This document shows, one piece after another, positions 32,038 through 40,169 of a DNA stretch of 64,000 bases. Source of the DNA: Ferrimonas gelatinilytica (GTDB lineage Bacteria > Pseudomonadota > Gammaproteobacteria > Enterobacterales > Shewanellaceae); contig NZ_BAABLF010000005.1 in NCBI RefSeq assembly GCF_039544205.1, forward strand, positions 500,958 through 564,957, written 5' to 3'. Every line of letters starts with the position of its first letter. Positions within the stretch are counted from its first letter, which is position 1. The position numbers were made by a program, and so were the translations under genes. The notes below the pieces were generated by a model. It did no database searches and was not told the DNA's origin. It worked only from the letters and a program-made list of their open reading frames with translations.

Positions 32038-33270
32038 CTACAGTACCATCACAGTCGCCAGCATCAGCATCAGTCCCATGCCAAGGATGTCCGTAAAGGT
32101 TGAGAGGAAGATGCTGCTGGCCATGGCGGGATCGGCGCCAAAACGTTTCAACGTCAACGGCACCAGAACACCGAACAGGCCGCTGCCCACACAGGCACCC
32201 ACCATGGCGATAAGCACCACCAACCCAAGCATGAGCGGACTGGCGGCACCGGTCATCCAGGCATAGAGGCTCATGGCAACGGCCGCCACCACACCGACGA
32301 AAAGACCATTTAACGCCCCCAGAGCGATCTCCTTGGCCAACAGGCGACGAATGGGAAAATTCGCCAGTTCCCCCAGCGTCATCCCCCTTAGGGTGATCGC
32401 CAGAGCCTGGCTGCCGGTGTTACCACTTTGACCGGCCAACACCGGCAGAAACACCGCCAGGGCGACGATCTGGGCAATGGTATCCTCAAACAACCCCACC
32501 ACGAACGCCGCCGCGAAGGCCGTAAGCAGGTTGACCTGCAGCCAGGGGTGGCGTTTGACAAAGGCTTCCCGCACCGGCGTTACCAGCCGCTCCTCCTTGC
32601 TGATCCCCACCATGCTGCCACTTTGGGCCATGGTTTCCCGGGCCACCTGCTCAAACAGCTGCCAGCCAAACACCAGCCCCACCAGCTTTCCATCACCGTC
32701 GGTCACCGGGTAGAGGCGGTAATGACGCTTCAACGCGGACAATATTGCCGAAAAGATGGGGGTCTCCGGGGAGAGCGCAAAGGGCTCCGGGGTCATGATC
32801 TCCTCCATGGTCTGACCCGGGCTCGCCAGCAGCAGCTCCCGCATCACCACCACCCCCAGCAGACGCTGCCCCTTATCGACAATATAGAGGTAGGTGATCC
32901 CGGTCACCGGCAGGGTATGCACCAGGTAGTCCAGTGCCCCAGCCACCGTGGTTTCCGGCCCCACCACCCCCACCGGCGGCGACAGCAGATCCGCCACCGT
33001 GGTTGGCGAGGCTAAGGTGATCGCTTCGGTGGCCAGTTCACTCTCATCGGTCATCGAGCGCTCCCCGGTCAGCATGGATGCCACCAGCAACGCCTGCTCA
33101 TGGGGCAACTCGGAGAGTTTTTCGTGTATGTAGATGGGGGCCTTGCCCCGCAGGAGCCGCGCGGCCACCGCCGGTGTCAGCGATTGCCAGGTATCGCCTT
33201 CCGGGCTCACCCCCGGCCCGGTATCGTCCCCAATTACGCCGTCCTGGCGCGGGTCTGAGCCTGTCGTCAT
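32038..33270 (-). CDS. mgtE: MgtE-like magnesium/divalent-cation transporter with CBS domains
   Basis: Inner-membrane divalent-cation channel/transporter, 410 residues. Residues 85-215 form a CBS pair that senses magnesium (VADLLSPPVGVVGPETTV, EIMTPEPFALSPETPIF), and 245-410 hold five membrane helices with the family motif PVLAGQSGNTGSQALAITLRG lining the pore (split across 20+ residues). The usual N-terminal superhelical domain is reduced to about 60 residues (LLRGKAPIYIHEKLSELPHE), so the protein is some 40 residues shorter than typical MgtE. The ribosome site is weak. Single gene. Confidence 0.88.
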   Translation of the reverse strand: MTTGSDPRQDGVIGDDTGPGVSPEGDTWQSLTPAVAARLLRGKAPIYIHEKLSELPHEQALLVASMLTGERSMTDESELATEAITLASPTTVADLLSPPVGVVGPETTVAGALDYLVHTLPVTGITYLYIVDKGQRLLGVVVMRELLLASPGQTMEEIMTPEPFALSPETPIFSAILSALKRHYRLYPVTDGDGKLVGLVFGWQLFEQVARETMAQSGSMVGISKEERLVTPVREAFVKRHPWLQVNLLTAFAAAFVVGLFEDTIAQIVALAVFLPVLAGQSGNTGSQALAITLRGMTLGELANFPIRRLLAKEIALGALNGLFVGVVAAVAMSLYAWMTGAASPLMLGLVVLIAMVGACVGSGLFGVLVPLTLKRFGADPAMASSIFLSTFTDILGMGLMLMLATVMVL

Positions 33271-33376
33271 GATCGCGTTCCCATGGTCAAAGGGTTAGCC
33301 TTAAACGTAGCGTTAATCGCCGCAACTCAGGTACCTTGGTAAGAAGTTCCCTCTTTCAAGTCACCAAGGACTCCCC

Positions 33377-33997
33377 ATGCTGCTCTACGAGATGGCCATC
33401 ACCCCGAGTGCCAAACGCGTCAATCTCTTCCTGGCGGAGAAGGGCCTGGAGATCCCGCGAAAAGAGATAAACGTGCGCGCCGGCGAGAACCTCAAGTCGC
33501 CCTTTTGCGACCTGGGGATCACCGGCAAGATCCCACTGCTGCAGCTGGATGACGGTACGGTGATCGAGGAGTCAGTGGCGATCTGCCGCTACCTAGACCA
33601 ACTCTACCCGGATGATCTGGCACTGTTCGGCCGCGGGCCGCTGGAGCAGGCCCAGGTGGAGATGTGGCAGCGCATCGTCGAACAGCGTGGCCTGGAGATG
33701 GCCGCTCAGGCTTTTCGTCATCTCAGCGGTGTCTACCGGGACAGAGAGAACTGCGTGGCCGACTGGGGAACCGAAGCCAAGTTGAGGCTGGAGCAATTTT
33801 TGCCCAAGCTGGATTGGCGGTTGAGCCAAACTCTCCACGTCGCCGGTGAGCACTTCAGCATCGCCGACATCACCGCCCTGGCGCTTTGGAGCATGCTGGC
33901 ACGGCTGGATCTGAACGATACCCCCTATCCGCACCTGTCCGCCTGGGCAGCCCGCCTGCAACAGCGGCCAGCGGTGCGGGCGATCATGTCGTCCTGA
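33377..33997 (+). CDS. Glutathione S-transferase family protein
   Basis: Soluble enzyme of 206 residues. The N-terminal thioredoxin-like domain (1-78) contains TPSAKRVNLFLAEKG, the cis-proline segment GKIPLLQLDDG and the glutathione-binding ESVAICRYLDQLYP; the C-terminal helical domain (90-200) has the SIADITALALWSML capping motif. The class is not certain; the catalytic residue near position 11 appears to be Ser. AAGGA precedes the ATG. The stop codon overlaps the -35 box of the next gene. Confidence 0.9.
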   Translation: MLLYEMAITPSAKRVNLFLAEKGLEIPRKEINVRAGENLKSPFCDLGITGKIPLLQLDDGTVIEESVAICRYLDQLYPDDLALFGRGPLEQAQVEMWQRIVEQRGLEMAAQAFRHLSGVYRDRENCVADWGTEAKLRLEQFLPKLDWRLSQTLHVAGEHFSIADITALALWSMLARLDLNDTPYPHLSAWAARLQQRPAVRAIMSS

Positions 33998-34022
33998 CAG
34001 CAGCAGCGGGATCCGCTATACT
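33994..34022 (+). promoter_or_regulatory. Sigma-70 promoter of the TrmH-family gene
   Basis: CTGACA, a 17-bp spacer and TATACT, five of six matches in each box. The -35 includes the stop codon of the preceding GST gene. Transcription should start near 34029, leaving a leader of about 40 nt. Confidence 0.65.
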
Positions 34023-34070
34023 CCGCCGCCCAAAATTCCAGGCAGCAGTGTAAGCAGGCAGCAGTTCACC

Positions 34071-34598
34071 ATGACGGTTCAAATTGGTCTCACTAACCCC
34101 AAAAGCCCCAGCAACATCGGTGCCGTAATGCGCGCCGCCGGCTGCTACCAGGCGGACGCGGTGTTCTACAGCGGTGAACGCGCTGTCCGCGCCATGAAAT
34201 ACCATACCGACACACAGAACGTGGCAGCGTCTATCCCCCTACGCCATGAGGCGGACCTGCTGTCGGCCATTCCGGCAGACGCCAAACTGGTGTGCGTCGA
34301 GCTGGTGGAGGGCGCAACCCCCTTGCCTCATTTTGACCACCCGGAGCACGCCTTCTACCTGTTCGGGCCGGAAGATGGCAGCCTCAGCCAGGCGGTGATC
34401 GATCGCGCCGACGCCGTGGTCTACATCCCCACCGTCGGCTGCATGAACCTGGCGGCCACGGTGAACGTTTTGCTCTACGACCGCCTCGCCAAGGGGCACG
34501 GCCAGGTTCAGGCCGGTGATGCGCTGATCCGGCAAAGCCGGGATACCAATAATCGGGCTCGCGTTCCCGCCAGTGCCGATCCCGCCCAGATAGGGTAA
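34071..34598 (+). CDS. TrmH (SpoU)-family RNA methyltransferase
   Basis: SPOUT-class 2'-O-ribose methyltransferase, 175 residues. Motif 1 is LTNPKSPSNIGAVMRAAGC, motif 2 AFYLFGPEDGSLSQ and motif 3 CMNLAATVNVLLYDRL, which tie the trefoil knot that binds SAM. It is a compact form without an extra RNA-binding N-domain, near TrmL/SpoU in size. The target (tRNA or rRNA nucleotide) cannot be assigned. Confidence 0.9.
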   Translation: MTVQIGLTNPKSPSNIGAVMRAAGCYQADAVFYSGERAVRAMKYHTDTQNVAASIPLRHEADLLSAIPADAKLVCVELVEGATPLPHFDHPEHAFYLFGPEDGSLSQAVIDRADAVVYIPTVGCMNLAATVNVLLYDRLAKGHGQVQAGDALIRQSRDTNNRARVPASADPAQIG

Positions 34599-34975
34599 TC
34601 AGTGCGATCCCCTGTCATAGCGGACATCACCGCAGTTTGGGAGGCATCACCGCAGCTGAGGGGCAGAGGATGCGCTTCGTCCGACGCCTTGCAAAGGGGC
34701 ATGTTCATCTCGACCCCAACTACCGCTCGGATTATTGTGTGTACACACCGAGTCGCCGAATCACCGGATATCAACGCCACGAGCGTTCGCTGATAGTCAA
34801 TCCGCTGACGGTATCAGCGCGATTTTTGCATCGTCGATGTCGCCCATGACAAACAGAAACGCCGTCGCGTGAGCGACGGCGTTTCGTATCAGTAAGAAGG
34901 TAAATCATTCGAGAAGCCCTGTTACCAGGCTGCGACTGGCGGACCTCCCGAGATCGGCAGCCCCTCTCTTTGTGG
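34599..34975. other. Intergenic region after the TrmH-family gene
   Basis: A 377-bp gap between convergent genes. It holds a 12-bp palindrome GTGTGTACACAC (34737-34748), a stem GCTGATA/TATCAGC (34789-34818) followed by five T that may terminate the TrmH-family transcript, and the hairpin at 34856-34885. No credible small ORF seen. Confidence 0.45.
34856..34885. terminator. Hairpin between convergent TrmH-family and crotonase genes
   Basis: GAAACGCCGTCGC pairs fully with GCGACGGCGTTTC around GTGA. The T-run is short (GTTTC), so termination strength is uncertain, but the position fits the end of the CoA cluster. Confidence 0.6.
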
Positions 34976-35731
34976 CTATTTTGCCTTCCAGTTTGGTGCC
35001 CGCTTCTCGGCAAACGCCAGGGCCCCCTCTTTGGAATCCTCTGTCTTCATCAGCCACTCGAACGCTTCATGCTCAAGGTTGACGGCCTCGGGCAGGGGCT
35101 TATCCAGACCCTGCAGAACCACAGACTTCATCTTTTGTACCGCCAGCGGCGCGCTCTTAATGATTTCACCAGCAATCTTTTCGCAGGTTGCCATCAGTTG
35201 ATCGGCCGGCACCATGTGGTTAATCAGGCCCAGGCGATACGCTTCCGCGGCGTCAATACGATTCCCGGTGTAGAGCAGTTCAAGCGCGTTCCCCAAGGGG
35301 ATAACCCGGGGCAGACGCTGCGTTCCATGACCGCCGGGGATCCAGCCAAGCCGGATTTCGCCGAAGCCGAAGTGGGCATCCTCAGATGCCACCCGAATAT
35401 CGGCCCCCAGTGCCTGCTCAAGCCCGCCACCATTACAGTGGCCATGGATGGCGGCGATCACCGGCTTGCTCAGGGTCAGCAAACGGGGATAGAGACGATC
35501 TTCGAAGCCATCTGCCTCAGGGGACTTCACCCATTTGACGTCCGTCCCCACACAAAAAGCCCGCCCTTCACCGCTGAGGATTCCGACCCGTAAGGAGGGA
35601 TCGCTATCCAGCTCGTCCCAGGCATCCGCGATGGCGTTATACGTATCACCATCGCAGGCATTCAACACATCCGGGCGATTGATCTTGACATGGACAATGC
35701 CATTGGACTTTTCGACGATAACCTTTTGCAT
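34976..35731 (-). CDS. Enoyl-CoA hydratase/isomerase family protein
   Basis: Crotonase-fold enzyme of 251 residues acting on acyl-CoA thioesters. The oxyanion-hole segments are GRAFCVGTDVKW (about 57) and HGHCNGGGLEQALGADIR (about 97), and the catalytic region reads FGEIRLGWIPGGHGTQRLPR (about 122-141) with a glutamate in the first half. A CaiD-like hydratase role would fit the CaiB-type transferase and ligase in the same cluster, but hydratase, isomerase and hydrolase members look alike. It is the last gene of the minus-strand cluster, 24 bases after the serine hydrolase. Confidence 0.9.
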   Translation of the reverse strand: MQKVIVEKSNGIVHVKINRPDVLNACDGDTYNAIADAWDELDSDPSLRVGILSGEGRAFCVGTDVKWVKSPEADGFEDRLYPRLLTLSKPVIAAIHGHCNGGGLEQALGADIRVASEDAHFGFGEIRLGWIPGGHGTQRLPRVIPLGNALELLYTGNRIDAAEAYRLGLINHMVPADQLMATCEKIAGEIIKSAPLAVQKMKSVVLQGLDKPLPEAVNLEHEAFEWLMKTEDSKEGALAFAEKRAPNWKAK

Positions 35732-35755
35732 AATATTTCCTTTAACACGTAGTAA

Positions 35756-37102
35756 TTAATCGGTGTTCTGTAACCTTTGTTCAGGCTCAAACAAGCCAGA
35801 GGTCGCAATAGGGCGAACGAATCGATGGGCCGAGAGGTCTTCGTTGTTGACGTTAAAATAAACGATCACCAGATCCCGCGCGGGTGACACGTAAAGCCCC
35901 TGCCCCATCAGGCCAAACTTCATCATGTCCCCATCCGGCCAGATGAGATCCCACTGCCGGCTGTTGGCGATGAAATCCTCCGTACCAACGCGATCCGCGA
36001 ACACGGGGCCATCAAACCCGGCCATCATAAATTCGTGGCTTCGCACCTCTTCACGAATGCGCTTGAGGATCGCGTCCGAGACCACCTTCTCGACTGCCGT
36101 CTTATCCCAACTCGGTGTATAGAGCATGCCGAAGCGGGCAAAATCCCTGAGATTGCTCGATACCAGTCCGTGTGCCGCCGCGATACCGTCCGGCGTCAGG
36201 TGGATCTGCAACACGCCCTCGGCACCCACTTTCGACCAGACCCGGCGGTCGAAGATCTGGGCCCAGCGTTCACCCTCAACCGCCTCGGCCAGGATCACCA
36301 GCATCTGCGTCAGGCCGGAGGCATAATGGAAAGCCAAACCGGGCTCGGTTTTCTTCGGCGTGCTCCTGAGCACATCCCTGAGCGACTCCACTCCCCGCGT
36401 CTCGTTCTCGAAGCCAAACTCAGACTCGTAAACCCGGCGTGCAATGTTATCGGGTTCGAAGCGTGACTCCGTGGTGTCCTCCAGATCCATGCCGCTGGCC
36501 ATATCCATGACATCCCGAGTGGTGACGCCATCCCAGTCCGTGCCCTTGAAATCGGTCAGGTACTTGGTGATGGGCGCGTTCTCGTCGATTTTTCCTTCGC
36601 TGATCAGTTGATCGATCACCAGGCTGGCCATCGGCTTGGCACAGGACATCCAGAGATGATGATCTTCGGGCCGCAGCCGTGGATACTTTTCGTAGACGAT
36701 CTCGCCCTTGTGAACCACGAGAAACGCTTGGGCAAAATCCGCCTGCTGGAGGAACTGGTCCAGGGTCAAAGACCCCTTCAGCTTACTGACCTCCATCATC
36801 GGCGCCTTTACGGCGCCGATCTCCGGCATCGGATTGTGCGCCAACGGCATGACGCCCGGCCGCGAGGGGAGGATAGCGGTGGGCAAAAATTCAGATACCC
36901 GGACATTGAAATAGGCGGACACATCCCCGCCGGTGAACAGTTCGTTGTAACTGGCGTCACGGGTCTTTTTCTCTAGCGCCATCGGAAACCCGTCGACGAA
37001 CTCGATCAGGGGGGTCGGTTGCTCCGCGGAAACCGACGGCGTGCAGAATAAACTGCCCGCCAACAGGCAGAAACAGGCGCGCTTAGCTTGGTAGCTTCTC
37101 AT
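35756..37102 (-). CDS. Exported SxxK serine hydrolase (beta-lactamase/NylB-like)
   Basis: Penicillin-binding-protein-like hydrolase of 448 residues with a signal peptide (about 1-26, FCLLAGSLFCTPSVSA), so it should act in the periplasm. The SxxK motif is SCAKPMAS (about residue 150), and YASGLTQML is the expected tyrosine motif. The closest type I recognise is the class C beta-lactamase/6-aminohexanoate-dimer hydrolase group, whose members cleave esters or linear amides rather than beta-lactams. Its place inside a CoA-activation cluster suggests it frees the carboxylic acid that the ligase then activates; this is inference. Confidence 0.87.
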   Translation of the reverse strand: MRSYQAKRACFCLLAGSLFCTPSVSAEQPTPLIEFVDGFPMALEKKTRDASYNELFTGGDVSAYFNVRVSEFLPTAILPSRPGVMPLAHNPMPEIGAVKAPMMEVSKLKGSLTLDQFLQQADFAQAFLVVHKGEIVYEKYPRLRPEDHHLWMSCAKPMASLVIDQLISEGKIDENAPITKYLTDFKGTDWDGVTTRDVMDMASGMDLEDTTESRFEPDNIARRVYESEFGFENETRGVESLRDVLRSTPKKTEPGLAFHYASGLTQMLVILAEAVEGERWAQIFDRRVWSKVGAEGVLQIHLTPDGIAAAHGLVSSNLRDFARFGMLYTPSWDKTAVEKVVSDAILKRIREEVRSHEFMMAGFDGPVFADRVGTEDFIANSRQWDLIWPDGDMMKFGLMGQGLYVSPARDLVIVYFNVNNEDLSAHRFVRPIATSGLFEPEQRLQNTD

Positions 37103-37164
37103 GGGTTTTTAACCTCTTCCTCTCGCTTAAGGGCGCGTTAAACGCCTGGGCTTCTATTGGTATT

Positions 37165-38766
37165 TCACGCTTTAGGGGCCCCGTCAGCCCCAAGCATCGG
37201 CAGCGTTTCACGCAGCTTCGCCTTGGCGATCCGATCCAGGGTTGAACGCGGGAACTCACTGACAATATGCACGGCTCTTGGAACCTTGAAGTCCGCCAGC
37301 TTTTCAGCGCAATGCGCGATCACCCGCTGGCTCAGCGCGTCGGCAGGCAGCGATTGGCTAGTCTCGTTTGGGCGAATAAACGCCACTGGCACCTCCCCCA
37401 GCATCTCGTGTTTCTGGGCCACCACCGCACACTCAAGAACAAGGTCGGTTTCATTGATCACCGTCTCAATCTCCAGTGCTGCCACATTCTCCCCACCGAC
37501 ACGGAGCATATCTTTGTCGCGGTTGACAAAGTAAAACCATCCCTGCTCGTCAGTGCGGACAATGTCGCCAGTGTCCAGTGCGCCGCTGGCATCAAATGCC
37601 TCCTTGGTCTTTTCCGGGTTCCGGTAGTACTCCTTGAACAGAGAAACCCCTCTCTCCCCGCGAATGTAGAGCAGGCCCTGTTCTCCCGGCCCCGCCAGGG
37701 TGCCGTCCTCTTTACGAACCTCGACGTCGTAAAGCGGAGACGGCCGGCCCATGGTGCCGGCGGGCCCCGGATGATCTGGATCCGTGAAGATGCAGGCGGA
37801 CAAGGTTTCCGTCATTCCCCAAAGGGCCAGCGTCTGCACGCCGAACTCCCTCTCCGCATCGGGTAGACGCTCGAGCCCAACCAAGACACGCACCTTGTGT
37901 TTGGGCACCGGCCGACCTTTCAGCGCTTTGAAGGAGAACGGGATCATTGACGCCCAGGTCACCCCATGGGCGGCGCAGGCATCCCAGAATCGCGATGCGG
38001 AAAACCGGGGGTGCACCACCACGGTACCGCCGGACCATAGAGCCGACAGCAGGGTGATCTGTGCATTGGCGTGAAACAGCGGCATGTAGAGCAGGGTGAC
38101 ATCTTCGCGCCGCAGTCGCAGGTTGGTCGCCATCGACCTGCCGGCCCAAAGGGCATTGGCATTGGTCCAGAGCGTGGGCTTGGGCTTGGACGTGGTTCCG
38201 GAGGTGAACTGGACGGCGAAATCACGCTGCGGCTCTGGTTTCAGTGACGGCACCGGGGCATCAGCGAACACGGCATTAAAGGGCTCCGCCTCGTTTGCTT
38301 CGGCCCCATCTTCGGCCTTGGGATCCCCGGTCATGATCATGGGTACGGCTTTACCGCAGGCATCACGCACCACCTTTGCCAGTGATGGCTGGGTAATGAC
38401 GCAAACGGGCTTCATCACCTCAGCGAAGTAGCGGACATTCTCCGGCACCGAGCGGGTATTGGTGGTCACCGGAATGGCACCAACATAGGCGCAGCCGAAC
38501 CAGGCAGTGAGGAACTCCGGAGAGTTATCGAAGTGCATGAGCACAAAGTCGCCCAGCCGAACCCCTCGCGCATGCAGCCCCGCAGCAAAACGTTTGGCGG
38601 CATCAGCCAGCTCCCTGTAACTCCAACGGCGATCCTTTCCATCGAAAGGTGCCCAGACGACGGCGGTTTTGTCCGGCTGGCGCTCGGCCCACTGGTCGAG
38701 CAGCCAGGTCACGTCCATACCTCGGAACGCATCAAGCTTTGAATGGTGACCGACCTTTGTCTCCAT
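37165..38766 (-). CDS. AMP-dependent acyl-CoA synthetase/ligase
   Basis: Adenylate-forming enzyme of 533 residues that joins a carboxylic acid to CoA via an acyl-AMP. The P-loop-like motif is QFTSGTTSKPKPTLW (about 190), the A5 region LWGMTETLSACIF, the hinge ALDTGDIVRTDEQGWFYFVN and RDKDMLRVGGENVAALEIE, and the catalytic lysine lies in STLDRIAKAKLRET near the C-terminus. GGAAAG 7 bases upstream favours the ATG (METKVGHH) over a TTG seven codons earlier. It resembles CaiC/medium-chain ligases; the acid is unknown. Confidence 0.92.
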   Translation of the reverse strand: METKVGHHSKLDAFRGMDVTWLLDQWAERQPDKTAVVWAPFDGKDRRWSYRELADAAKRFAAGLHARGVRLGDFVLMHFDNSPEFLTAWFGCAYVGAIPVTTNTRSVPENVRYFAEVMKPVCVITQPSLAKVVRDACGKAVPMIMTGDPKAEDGAEANEAEPFNAVFADAPVPSLKPEPQRDFAVQFTSGTTSKPKPTLWTNANALWAGRSMATNLRLRREDVTLLYMPLFHANAQITLLSALWSGGTVVVHPRFSASRFWDACAAHGVTWASMIPFSFKALKGRPVPKHKVRVLVGLERLPDAEREFGVQTLALWGMTETLSACIFTDPDHPGPAGTMGRPSPLYDVEVRKEDGTLAGPGEQGLLYIRGERGVSLFKEYYRNPEKTKEAFDASGALDTGDIVRTDEQGWFYFVNRDKDMLRVGGENVAALEIETVINETDLVLECAVVAQKHEMLGEVPVAFIRPNETSQSLPADALSQRVIAHCAEKLADFKVPRAVHIVSEFPRSTLDRIAKAKLRETLPMLGADGAPKA

Positions 38767-38910
38767 CAAATACTTTCCTTTTAACAAGACAATGGAAATT
38801 CAGCGATAAACGGCTGTTTCCAGTCATGCCCCTTTCCCGAAGGCGGCACAGCCGTCAAATCTCAAACGTAACCCAGACCCATGGGCTATATCCCCAACCC
38901 GACTTGTCTG

Positions 38911-38942
38911 TGCCCCTGCTGCATCGATCAGGACAGGGGCAG
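38911..38942 (-). repeat. Intergenic hairpin between MaoC gene and ligase
   Basis: GCCCCTG and CAGGGGC form a stem around a 17-base loop, without a T-run. One of three hairpins that separate genes in this cluster. Confidence 0.5.
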
Positions 38943-38953
38943 CGCAAACCGGT

Positions 38954-39427
38954 TCAGGGATGTCTTTTTTCAACGTAAATCACGTGGTGGGCGACACAGA
39001 CCACCTCATCATTTTGGTTGGTCGTGATCTTCTCTTCCGTAATCAGTCCGTGACTGGGCTGCTTGGGGTGGTCGCGCTTATCGATGACGGTGATCTTCAC
39101 CTGGATGGTATCGCCAGCGAAAACCGGCTTCGGATAGCGGATCTTGTCATACCCGTAGGACATCCCATGCGGGTTCAGTGGCTCGCCCTGGATACACAAC
39201 CCGGTGCTGATGCTGAATGTCGCATTGCCGTGGATAATCGGCTCTTTGAAGGGCTGTGTCTTACACCACTCCGCATCTGTGTGGTGCGGCATCCAGTCAC
39301 CGGAGTGCATCGCATGCATGACGAAATCCGCTTCGGTAATCGTCCTGCCTGCGGTTGTCCGGGTCTCCCCAATCTCGAAATCTTCGAAAAATTTCGCAAC
39401 CTCTTTGTACTTAGCAACTTCCGCCAT
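38954..39427 (-). CDS. MaoC-like hot-dog dehydratase, copy 1
   Basis: Hydratase of 157 residues with a single hot-dog domain. The active-site region reads SGDWMPHHTDAEWCKTQPF then EPIIHGNATFSISTGL, giving the Asp/His pair that adds water to enoyl-CoA. The product is clearly related to the next MaoC gene: both share FFEDFEIGE, the MHAMHSGDW block and KIRYP.PVF.GDTI. AGGA lies about 9 bases before the ATG. Two hot-dog paralogues in tandem suggest a heterodimer or two successive substrates. Confidence 0.9.
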   Translation of the reverse strand: MAEVAKYKEVAKFFEDFEIGETRTTAGRTITEADFVMHAMHSGDWMPHHTDAEWCKTQPFKEPIIHGNATFSISTGLCIQGEPLNPHGMSYGYDKIRYPKPVFAGDTIQVKITVIDKRDHPKQPSHGLITEEKITTNQNDEVVCVAHHVIYVEKRHP

Positions 39428-39480
39428 TTCAAAATCCTGTCTGATGTTCTTGTCTTACCCGTATCTGGTAGTCCGTCGCA

Positions 39481-39501
39481 GGTGCCCCTTTCTGGGGCAC
39501 C
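39481..39501 (-). repeat. Intergenic hairpin between the two MaoC genes
   Basis: GGTGCCCC-TTTCT-GGGGCACC, a perfect 8-bp stem. With no T-run on the minus strand it may serve mRNA processing or partial termination. Confidence 0.6.
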
Positions 39502-39566
39502 ATCGGCGTTTACGCAGTCCCAGACACTCTTCGCCTGACCCAAGTCTTAGCCTGGATACCCCCCGT

Positions 39567-40028
39567 TTAGGCGGTAGGCGTTCTTCTTGTCGCGTAGAGG
39601 ATGTGTTCAACAAACGCAACGGTTTCGCCACGCTGGTTGGTGGTCGTCTCGGTTTGCGTCAAAAGACCATGAGTCTTGCTTTTCGGGTGGTCCTTCTTAT
39701 CGGTGATTTTCACCTCTACCTTGATGGTATCCCCGGGGAAAACCGGAGCGGGATAGCGGATTTTGTTGTACCCGTACGCCATGATGTTCGGGTTCTCCGA
39801 CGACGACTGGAAGATCAAACCTGTGCTGATGCAGAAGGTCATGTTGCCGTGAGCAATCCGGTGCTTGAACGGTTGTGACTTGGCAAACTCTTCGTTGGTG
39901 TGGTGGGGCTGCCAATCACCGGAATGCATCGCGTGCATCACGACATCGGTTTCGGTGATGGTTCGAGCATTGGTCACAAATGACTCACCAATTTCGAAAT
40001 CTTCAAAAAATTTGTTTTCTTCGCTCAT
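39567..40028 (-). CDS. MaoC-like hot-dog dehydratase, copy 2
   Basis: Hydratase of 153 residues, paralogous to copy 1. It carries SGDWQPHHTNEEFAKSQPF and HRIAHGNMTFCISTGL, with the active-site Asp/His conserved but the second aspartate of HHTD replaced by Asn (HHTN), which may change activity. FFEDFEIGE opens both copies. GAGGC lies 7 bases before the ATG. It follows the CoA transferase by 141 bases that contain inverted repeats. Confidence 0.9.
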   Translation of the reverse strand: MSEENKFFEDFEIGESFVTNARTITETDVVMHAMHSGDWQPHHTNEEFAKSQPFKHRIAHGNMTFCISTGLIFQSSSENPNIMAYGYNKIRYPAPVFPGDTIKVEVKITDKKDHPKSKTHGLLTQTETTTNQRGETVAFVEHILYATRRTPTA

Positions 40029-40169
40029 CGCTTTTGCCTCGTTTCATTTCATTTCAAATCTGGGTTTTCGGCTTCCCGAAAGAAACCGCAATATAGGAGA
40101 GTGGCGGGCCTGGCTGACTCTGCTGTCAGTCGCGCTATCGCGCTCGTATCACAGGCCCGTTCGTCGCGA

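Noticed and set aside
34737..34748. Palindrome GTGTGTACACAC as an operator
   Set aside because: It lies between convergent genes with no promoter nearby, so a regulatory role is not supported.
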